Positions 18,726-25,692 of a stretch of 25,692 nt of DNA are shown piece by piece. The notes below the pieces were generated by a model, which had not been told where the DNA came from, did no database searches, and saw nothing but the letters and a program-made list of their open reading frames with translations. Each line of letters starts with the position of its first letter. Position 1 is the first letter of the stretch. The stretch is from contig NW_019773734.1 in assembly GCF_001039355.2 (NCBI RefSeq), positions 1 through 25,692 on the forward strand, read 5' to 3'. Made by a program: the position numbers and the translations under genes. This DNA is from Lingula anatina. Lineage: Eukaryota; Brachiopoda; Lingulata; Lingulida; Lingulidae.

Positions 18726-18881
18726 AATTCTGACTTCTCAGAATCATTTTTGAAAAACGACACTAGTTTCTTGTTGCCAGAATCGTTTCTGAAAAACGAC
18801 ACTAGTTTCTGGATGCCAGAATCGTTTTTGAAAAACGAATATAGTTTCTAGTTGCCAGGTTCGTTTTTGAAAAACGAAACT
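18726..18881. repeat. 39-bp minisatellite, four units
   Basis: Units lie at 18726-18764, 18765-18803, 18804-18842 and 18843-18881. The consensus is AGTTTCT.GTTGCCAGAAT followed by CGTTTTTGAAAAACGACACT. Each unit has an internal palindrome, TCGTTTTTGAAAAACGA. The period is 13 codons, so the minus strand is open and repeats FQKRFW, but there is no other sign of coding. Confidence 0.85.
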
Positions 18882-19244
18882 GGAAATTAGAAACCAGACA
18901 CTAACTTCAGAGCTCCCCAAAAAAGCATAATATTCATAAAAATGGTCCAAATCGAGCCAATTTTTCACTTTGACCTATGTTTCAGTAAGGTTGATCACTC
19001 CTGTGAGTTTCAAGACAATAGGCCTATGGGTTTTCTTTGAATTGTGTCTTCAATATATATGCTGAAAACAGCGTAACTTTTAAAAATGGCCCGATCATGC
19101 TGATTTTCGAACTTGATCTGTATTTTATGATTATTCATCAGTTACGTAAGGCTGAAGACAAAAGGTACAAGGGTTTCCCACTTATCATATTATTATTGAA
19201 AGTGCATGGTGATGGCAATGGCAGATGTAGGTGATGGCTACTTT
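18882..19244. other. No feature recognised
   Basis: This is AT-rich unique sequence with only short open frames of no recognisable family. Confidence 0.5.
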
Positions 19245-19324
19245 AAAATTGGGTCTTATACTGGATTATACTTAAAACATAGAGTTGCTCATTTATAGTA
19301 TAATCCAGTATAAGACCCAATTTT
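19245..19324. repeat. Perfect 28-bp-arm hairpin with 24-nt loop
   Basis: The left arm (19245-19272) includes TTGGGTCTTATACTGGATTA. The right arm (19297-19324) is its exact reverse complement, including TAATCCAGTATAAGACCCAA. The total of 80 nt with a short A/T-rich loop resembles a small foldback transposon or a precursor-hairpin. It occurs once in this window. Confidence 0.85.
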
Positions 19325-19514
19325 TTTCATTATCCTAATTAAAATACAACTGGATGAATCAAAACATCCACTTTGAGCTCAATATTGACTAAGGTATCCT
19401 CATTATATCCAATTACCAACACCACTTGATGCATAACATCAATTTTAGACCAAAAAATAGGAAAAAATAGACATTTTCTCCAGAAAATAGGACAAAATAG
19501 GAAAATCTCCAGAA

Positions 19515-19815
19515 AACAGGAAAATAAATAATGCTTATAACAGCACAGTCAATGAACACTAAAATTTAATCATGCACAACAGGTAACATGGTCAATAAGA
19601 TTACACTTTTAGGACCATATGTAAGAGTTCAAATTGACATAATGAAAATCACAACATTTTAAAAATGATTACAGTGCATTAAATTATATTACATAATGTT
19701 TAAAGACATAAATACCAATTCAACTGCTTATATGGATATACAGAAAATGTGAAGAGCTTCAGGTGGATGGGAGTTAAAAGTCACATCTTGAAGTTGCTAG
19801 TGTTTGAAAAATAAT
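19515..19815 (+). repeat. Dispersed repeat R, copy 4
   Basis: It contains AATTTAATCATGCACAACAG (segment c), then ATTACATAATGTTTAA (segment b), then GAGCTTCAGGTGGATGGGAG followed by AAAGTCACATCTTGAAG (segment d). AAAATAGGA-type tracts precede it (19450-19515). Confidence 0.55.
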
Positions 19816-20099
19816 TTTAAAAATTTTAAAATAAAACAAAAATTTTCAATAAAGCTGCTATTCAAACTTTTAATCTAGCTTATGACCATGATATGTACCC
19901 ACTGAGTTTGAGGATAAAAAATAAGGCACTGTTATTCATCTATAGCATTTATGTTAGCGTTACACAAATTTTTTTTCTTTTGTAAACTTATTTGCAATAT
20001 TAAACATTTTCCTGAGCAATTTATCACCGATTCCTACTTATGTGACAAAGTTAAGAAAGCTAAACATCTTTTTAATAATAAAATAAAAGTGTCATGGGT

Positions 20100-20180
20100 A
20101 TTCACAAAATGTGACATGGAAAGGTCTTCAAGCCAATGGAAGTTCAAAGTCACACCTTGAAAATGTCGATATGTGAAAAT
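20100..20180 (+). repeat. Dispersed repeat R, copy 5 (segment d)
   Basis: The sequence AGGTCTTCAAGCCAATGGAA, then GTTCAAAGTCACACCTTGAA, aligns with segment d at 19750 and 21466. The preceding 19816-20099 is AT-rich with no recognised feature. Confidence 0.5.
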
Positions 20181-20344
20181 TTTAATTCTTACAAAAAACT
20201 ATATAATTTCCAGAAAAGTTAACCGATAGGACAGGTTTTCCAACTGAAGCTATATTTTCGTCCTATGCTACTTTTCTTTAAGTTTGAGAAGAGTAAGTGA
20301 CATGGTTTTCCTTTACTGGTTACTGTGGAGGCGGTGCCCAAAAT

Positions 20345-20392
20345 AGGGTTGTCTTCCATTTTGATGCAATATTACATAATGCTTAGAAATTC
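20345..20392 (+). repeat. Dispersed repeat R, copy 6 (segment b)
   Basis: It contains TTTTGATGCAATATTACATA and ATGCTTAGAAATTC. It is cut off by the LINE fragment that starts about 20395; R resumes near 21400. Confidence 0.5.
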
Positions 20393-20394
20393 AA

Positions 20395-21264
20395 GGGATA
20401 CCAGACTTTCTAAGATTTGTTCCTTTCTTTGCAAACATATGCAGCTAGTAAAATGCAGTAGCTTTAAATATGATTGGGTTCAGTTAGTGGGAGGAGTGCC
20501 TCAGGGCACTAAATTAGGTCCCATTCTTTTGCTTGCATTGATCAATGACCAAAAAACATGTTGTTCAGACATTAAGGTTGTTGTTAATCCGAAACACCAC
20601 ATTTACCAAAAGCAATAGATCAATGCATTGGCTGACTGGGTCAAATAAAACAAGTTGAAACTTAATGTAAGGAAGCCCAATTCAGTGGACATACATCACC
20701 AAGAACTGTTATCTTACAATACCAACATTGCAAATCGATGATGAATGTGTAGAAAAGGTCAAAAACTTTAAGATACTTGGTGTTATTTTTATCCCAGAAC
20801 TTAAGTGGTCTGAACACATCCAAACCATGTATTCAAAGGCATGTTTAAAGCTCTTTTATCTCAGACAGCTAAAGAAGGCAAAACTGGACATACAAGATTT
20901 ATTAACTATCTACCAGTCTGTAATAAGATCAGTTTTAGAATATGCATGTCCAGTGTGGGGACCAGGCCTGACTGCTGAGCGATCTGAATGTCTACGGTCA
21001 GTTCAAAAGAGAGCCTTGAAGATTATTTGCCCTGGTCTCAGTAATGATGATGCCTTAAAAGTTTGCAACATCGACACCCTAGACAAACCTTTACATTTGC
21101 TGTATTTTAGGTTTTATACAAAATTACAAAATTGTGAAAATTTGAGTCATTTATTGCTCAAAACACCCGTTAGGCTACGTCCTTTACAAAACAACACTAA
21201 ATTTTTACAACCAAAAGTGAGGAGAGAACGTTTTAAAAATTATTTTATTAATTATTGCCTTTAA
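20395..21264 (+). pseudogene. LINE L4w: RT core to C-terminus fragment
   Basis: The first frame has KYDWVQLVGGVPQGTKLGP and ILLLALINDQ (RT motif B and the block after it). YADD is not recognisable: sequence between about 20560 and 20730 is decayed, reading LTGSNKTS-like text in shifted frames. The second frame (20728-21264) has VKNFKILGVIFIPELKWSEH, then SKACLKLFYLRQLKKAKLD, LLTIYQSVIRSVLEYACPVW and LRSVQKRALKIICPG, and ends NYFINYCL*. This is the thumb and C-terminal signature of a CR1-like LINE common in marine invertebrates, and it is distinct from L2w, L3w and L5w. It interrupts repeat R. Confidence 0.8.
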
Positions 21265-21464
21265 TTAGTAGTAATTTATGAACGCATTTTTAATTTTTAG
21301 TATTTAAGGAATAATCTATTGTTTTCTCAACATGTGTGTTTTACGAAATCTCATTAAATGGCCACGTCAGACTTAATTAGGCAAGTAACTTAATAGCTCT
21401 GAACTTAGCTTATGATTACCATCTTATCCATATAGCACAAACTAAGTACTACATGTAAACAAGC

Positions 21465-21668
21465 AGAAGGCTTCAGGTCCATGAGAGTTCAACTTCACAC
21501 TTTGAAAATACCAAAATACCAGAATGAGAAAAATGAAACTTTCACAAAAATTCAAGAAAAAAGCAAAAATTATAATGCAAAAAATAGGATACTGTCAATG
21601 CTGATGCAATAATACATGTTGAACTGCGAAGTCAACATCAAATTTCTAACATTGCACAACAGGTAGTA
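21465..21668 (+). repeat. Dispersed repeat R, copy 7
   Basis: It contains GGCTTCAGGTCCATGAGAGT, then CACTTTGAAAATACC (segment d), then AAAATAGGATACTGTCAATG, CTGATGCAATAATACATG (b) and TTGCACAACAGGTA (c). The words match copy 1 almost exactly in the region TGATGCAATAATACAT. Confidence 0.6.
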
Positions 21669-23160
21669 TCAACTAGAGGATCAGGGAGGCGATACCACCT
21701 ACGAGTTTTGTACAACCAGCTACAGTAAGCGCATTTGTATGGAAAAAAAGGGGGGACACCACCTCCAAAGTTGTGCTTGACAAGCTCTACAAAATGCAGT
21801 TTACAAAATGAGTTCTCAATACATTAGTTGAAAATTACCATTTAAAACGAAATCATGGGAAAAAGTAAGACTTTAAATATATATTTGTGAACTGTCGTTC
21901 ATGGCATAAAGTAGGTCAAAGGTCAATTTTAAGGTCACAGTTAGATTGCCAGTATATGACTTCCTATTCAAGTTCAATAGTAACTATGGGCACATCTCTG
22001 ACAGTTTTAGAGAAATGAGGGACTAAAATGGGTGTATCTTTGCTTTTTTTGGGGGGTTGCAGCAATGTGCCATGAATTTTGTAAAGAAAAATTTATTGAA
22101 ATAAATAAAAGGTAATTTTGGTCGAATTTCATGAAATTCTGTCATTTTTGACTGGAAGTTGTCTGTACCTTGCTGAGCCTTATGTTAGAGGACATGCGTC
22201 ATATCGTCGGAATGGCCTGAACGGAGCATATTCTTCAGAAAACATGCCCAACTAACGATGTCTTTATCTAAATACACGAAGTAAAAGCTCATTTTGTTAA
22301 TTTTGGACTCAAACAAAAACGTCCTTTTTGCTTGGCCTGCGAGTTAATGAGCTACGTGGGCACGTTGTCCGATGACGACAATCGTGCCACCGACGGAGCT
22401 GTCAAACTCAGCTGCATTGTCTACCTGTAAGATGACTTTTCTGGCTTCTGTTAAAAGTTTATACTCATTCAAATCTCTTTCCCGAGGGGTCTAAATTCTC
22501 ATGAAGCTGTGATTTGAATGACTTAAGGGTACTGTTGATTATTCCATATGAGCTCCATGTTCTTTGTGAAATTCAATTTATTTTATTAAACCGCTGACAC
22601 CCCGTCTTGCAATGTTTTATTAAACTGAGGTAAACAATGCCTGTTACCAAGTCCTATCTTGATCATCCATCTAACTGGAACTTCCTTTACCTCTTAATTA
22701 GAGGGTTAAATGGCATTCCATTCTCCTGTAGCCTTTGTCTTGCACTCTCGCTGGCGATATTTATATCAGGTAAAAATCTACCTGTGCGTTAGTTTCAAAG
22801 AGCAGCTCCCGCAGACCTAGGGGTACTAGATAAAATCTGAACACCAGGTTTATTGAGGAGCTAGAGTAACAAAGGAAGGATTTTTACTGCACAGCTTCGT
22901 AGGAATTTTAACACGGACTTGATCCAGCTTAGACCTCCAAACTAACAGGGTGACATGGGCAATTTTCACAAACAAATAATAAAAATATATTTCAGTTAGC
23001 CTCCTTTTAAATAAATATACCGTTCTGGGTAAATTAGAATATTTATTAAATCCCCAGAATCTTTTTGACTGAAATGATGATTTTATTATTAATGGAAATT
23101 AAGCTACTATATGTGGTACATTTGCTGTGATTAAGCTGTCCTTGACACTAAAGATGGCGC
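21669..23160. other. No feature recognised
   Basis: This 1.5-kb intergenic or intronic stretch has no recognisable protein. A 53-codon open stretch around 22275-22430 ends at a donor-like CTACCTGTAAGAT, but it has no recognisable domain and no supported acceptor. Confidence 0.5.
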
Positions 23161-23166
23161 CGATCA

Positions 23167-23724
23167 ATGGCGGCAGGCTTTGTAGAGCGGGGCGATAACA
23201 TCACGAAGCTATTGAAAAAGGCACGTCAACGAATGTATTTCTTAAGGAAATTGAAAGCTTTTACCAGAAATGTGTTTATTTTAACGAACTTTTACAGGTG
23301 TGTTTTAGAGAGTATTTTAACTTATTCAGTAACTGTTTGGTATGGACGTGCAACTGTGGAGGAGAGGAACAAGTTGGAAAAGATCGTCGAAACTGCAGGG
23401 ATTGTAATTGGAACAGATCTAACTCCCGTCCATACTATATATCTAGACAGGACTAAAAAGAAAACATTATCAATAATGACAGACAGTTCCCATCCAGCCC
23501 ATACCCTTTTTAAATTTTTACCTAGCAATTCGAGACTCTTAGCTTTTAAGGGTAGTAAGCGATTTTTAAATAGCTTTTATCCTTCGGCAGTAACTATTTT
23601 TAACTCTAACATGTAATTTTAATTTTCATTTTTTATATTTCAATGGCGCTACTACAGGGCAAAAGATTCCCGATTTTATACATTTGTATTTTATTGGCTT
23701 AATAAATTATTATTATTATTATTG
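23167..23724 (+). pseudogene. LINE L5w: 3'-terminal fragment
   Basis: The open frame of 149 residues reads LLKKARQRMYFLRKLKAF, then TNFYRCVLESILTYSVTVWY, ATVEERNKLEKIVETAG and TDSSHPAHTLFKFLPSNSR, with FLNSFYPSAVTIFN near the end. These are the conserved post-RT blocks of a LINE group abundant in fish and marine invertebrates (..QQRLYFLR.L, FYRS..ESILTY..T.WYG, DSSHP.H.LF..LPSG.R, R...SF.P.A...LN). It ends in an (ATT)n tail at 23706-23723, as LINEs with microsatellite tails do. Everything upstream of the thumb is missing. Confidence 0.82.
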
Positions 23725-24401
23725 ATGTTTTGCGTTAGTCTACATTTTGCTGTACGTGCTTGGAATTTTTAAATTTTTAATACTAACGTACGTAAAACTG
23801 CACATATAGTAAACATTCAAGTACTGATTTTTTCCATGCCACTAATAGCAAACAATGCTCTTTTATCTTGATCTGCTACATGCTTTTGGGTTTGAAAAAG
23901 CTTACAAATTTGCAAAAAGTTTTGCGTACAGACGCAGTACTTGCTTTTCAAGTTATAAAATGATAAATCTTTTAAATTATTTAATATTTCAGATGAAATA
24001 ACCTTCAGAAACAAATCCTCAAAGTATAAACGAATTCGGATTACGAACCATTTTATTACAGTTCCCATTTTTTCTTTAATATACCGCTTGTAAATGCACC
24101 GGATGTGCGCAGACTGGTAATGCGCAGTGTGCTATGAACAATGCTGTGAAGGATTCAACTGCACGAGTATATATACTACATGTATAATTAGGGGCGTAAA
24201 ATGTAAGCATGAATTCATTACGTATTTGTTACATTCTGTTAAATCATATACTGCATTCTCAATTCATTCATGTAATCTTGTTTATTATTTATATTTTTTT
24301 GTAGTTTTGGACCGTATGCGTAAGCTACACCGTTCATGGACGAGTAACCAAAGCGCTCCACATTCACTATAATAAACTTAGATCATCATATCTACAAAAC
24401 A

Positions 24402-24425
24402 TTTTTTTTTTTTTTTTTTTTTTTT
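24402..24425. repeat. Poly-T tract (24 bp)
   Basis: An uninterrupted T run is followed by CAGTAACACC. It could be the poly-A tail of a minus-strand retroposed sequence or a pyrimidine tract next to an AG. No body of a retroposon was recognised on its left. Confidence 0.8.
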
Positions 24426-24656
24426 CAGTAACACCGCTCTTTTTCCTGTTTTTCCTCAACACGTTTTCTTCCACGGAAGTAATGCCTGGGCATACGCATG
24501 CTTCAAGATACCCAGCGGGCAATTACTTTTTTTAATGTTCGTGACGGTGTTTGAACTCAATTGGTTAAATATTGATATTTAGCGTCATTTACAAATACCA
24601 ATAAAATAACCCCATGAAATAAATGAGATATATTGAAAAATATGAAAGCCCACCAA

Positions 24657-24719
24657 GACGATTTTGATTTTTCAATTTATTAAACCTTTGAGCCCTACGG
24701 CTCATCAGACGATTTTGAT
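24657..24719 (-). repeat. Direct repeats flanking a small hairpin
   Basis: GACGATTTTGAT occurs at 24657-24668 and 24708-24719. Between them is the hairpin GAGCC-CTAC-GGCTC (24690-24703). On the minus strand the order is CTGATGAGCCGTAGGGCTCA followed by AATAAA. Confidence 0.7.
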
Positions 24720-25269
24720 ACCTGTTATTACCTGGGTTGGGAAGTGCAGCGGTGCATTATTAACAGGTTTTATTGTAAACGAGGTCTTTAGATGCATCTA
24801 AAATGCATCAGCAATCAGTAAGTTTGCCAACTGTTGACAGTTAATCTGAAAGACTATCAGCTTTTGATATGATCTAGACCACGTGAGGTGACCATGATCT
24901 CGAGCATCGCAACTATTGTCACCGAAGTTAGTAAGAAAGTCACGGAAGACCGTCACAGACAAAGAAAAGATTGTCAACGAGTGCTGCAATTTTGGTGAAT
25001 CCCACGGCAACACACTGAGGCATAACGAAAATTGCTCAACTCCGTTCAACACAACTTTCCTTAACTTCTCTGTCTGTGTGCATCATGCAGCTCAGTTGAG
25101 TCTCATAGACCTTTATCCTCATTGTCGTCACAGTACCACGTGACCCAGATCTGTTGCTTCATTTAAGCTTATTGAGGTGAGGTTTCCTAAAACGCTTTTT
25201 TTCTACTAATAGATTGTTTTTATAATTTTTAAATGGCGGGGATCGATTAAAACATAGATGTGTCTGTAC

Positions 25270-25378
25270 ATAAAAACAGGGAGAAAGACAAACAAGGCAG
25301 CAACACTGTCAAACGTACAGACAAAGGGTATAAAATTCTGATGCACAAAGGTTATTTTGTCAATTCCGATACAATATT
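25270..25378 (+). repeat. Dispersed repeat R, copy 8 (segments a-b)
   Basis: It is about 90% identical by eye to 2150-2260 of the CARD2-B1 intron: GGGAGAAAGACAAACAAGGC, then AGCAACACTGTCAAACGTAC and AGACAAAGGGTATAAAATTC. It may be a further duplicated intron piece or an R element. No adjoining exon was recognised. Confidence 0.6.
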
Positions 25379-25487
25379 GATTTACCCCAAACTCACGAAG
25401 ATGAAAGTATCGAGTCGCAAATCTTGGACAAGGGTGCATTGGGTACACACGTTCTTGTAGCCTCGGTCACAACCAGTCGTACGGGCT

Positions 25488-25577
25488 CTTACGGCCCGTA
25501 TGCGTCCAAATTTTGCGAAGAATTTCACGTATCGCGCAAGTTCTTGCGAAATTTGGAGTTCGCAGACAGCCCGTAAG
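25488..25577. repeat. Imperfect terminal-type inverted repeat
   Basis: The left arm 25488-25522 runs from CTTACGGCCCGT to CCAAATTTTGCGAAGAA. The right arm 25541-25577 is its near-complement, from TTCTTGCGAAATTTGG to CAGCCCGTAAG. The loop is 18 nt. It is probably a foldback element. Confidence 0.6.
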
Positions 25578-25692
25578 CACGTACAGAGGATGTTGGACAT
25601 GCCCAAAAGATTCTACGAATAAGGCCACACTTTTTTAATTTTATGGATGACATCCTGCGCGCGCACCGATTTTCGCCCGTTCTCCGAAAAGA

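Larger units (their letters stand above)
23725..25260. other. No gene recognised; poly-T and short hairpins
   Basis: There are short open frames on both strands (for example 24916-25143) with no recognisable family. A 24-bp T run lies at 24402-24425. Direct repeats and a hairpin lie at 24657-24719. Confidence 0.5.

Noticed and set aside
18744-18968. 74-codon minus-strand frame with repeated FQKRFW
   Set aside because: The 39-bp unit is a multiple of three and so stays open by itself. There is no other sign of coding.
22275-22431. Possible exon ending at CTACCTGTAAGAT
   Set aside because: It has 53 open codons without a recognisable domain, a clear acceptor or a paralogue. Chance is likely.
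24402-24432. Poly-T followed by CAG as a splice acceptor of an unknown plus-strand exon
   Set aside because: The downstream frame closes quickly and encodes nothing recognisable.
1-25692. tRNA, rRNA and CRISPR arrays
   Set aside because: I saw no B-box-like GGTTCGA sequence in a cloverleaf context, no rRNA-like core and no spacer-repeat arrangement. The window is eukaryotic.

Overview
This window is animal nuclear DNA. It is AT-rich and has canonical GT/AG introns, several unrelated LINE retrotransposons, Tc1/mariner and other DNA transposons, simple repeats and a run of assembly Ns (11622-12063). The density of LINE and Tc1 relics, together with an expanded CARD-type gene, fits a marine invertebrate such as a hemichordate, amphioxus, echinoderm or lophotrochozoan. 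The sequence does not allow a species call.

One host gene is visible, on the minus strand and read right to left. Its four open exons alternate between two kinds: B2 (15364-15996), CARD2 (2449-2820), B1 (1515-2078) and CARD1 (820-1152, ending in a stop). B2 and B1 are paralogous copies of a domain I do not recognise. CARD2 and CARD1 are paralogous copies of a CARD-like death-fold domain. Every internal exon junction is phase 0, so the [B-CARD] pair is a cassette that can be duplicated without a frameshift, and the introns are duplicated along with it. The window holds neither the first exon nor a promoter. The family is most likely one of innate-immune or apoptotic adaptors.

The intron between B2 and CARD2 was originally about 373 bp (its paralogue between B1 and CARD1 is 362 bp) and is now about 12.5 kb. 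One insertion is a plus-strand LINE (12479-15348) with the 8-bp target duplication TAAATGAT. The other is a 9.29-kb unit (3122-12411) flanked by TA. Both ends of that unit are outward-facing 3' ends of the same Tc1-like family in inverted orientation. Inside it lie a minus-strand LINE (about 3807-8480) split by a 1.58-kb TA-flanked DNA transposon (4788-6371), and a roughly 3-kb element (9233-12233) with its own terminal inverted repeats.

Right of 16 kb I see no convincing host exon. This part holds hAT-like fragments, a 715-bp Harbinger-like non-autonomous element (16698-17412) carrying an apparent core promoter, a third Tc1 fragment (17674-18356), and an inverted repeat with a 39-bp minisatellite (18431-18881). 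It also holds a perfect 28-bp-arm hairpin (19245-19324), two more LINE 3' fragments (20395-21264 and 23167-23724), a dispersed repeat family also present in the host gene's introns, and terminal hairpins. About two thirds of the window can be assigned to mobile or repeated DNA.
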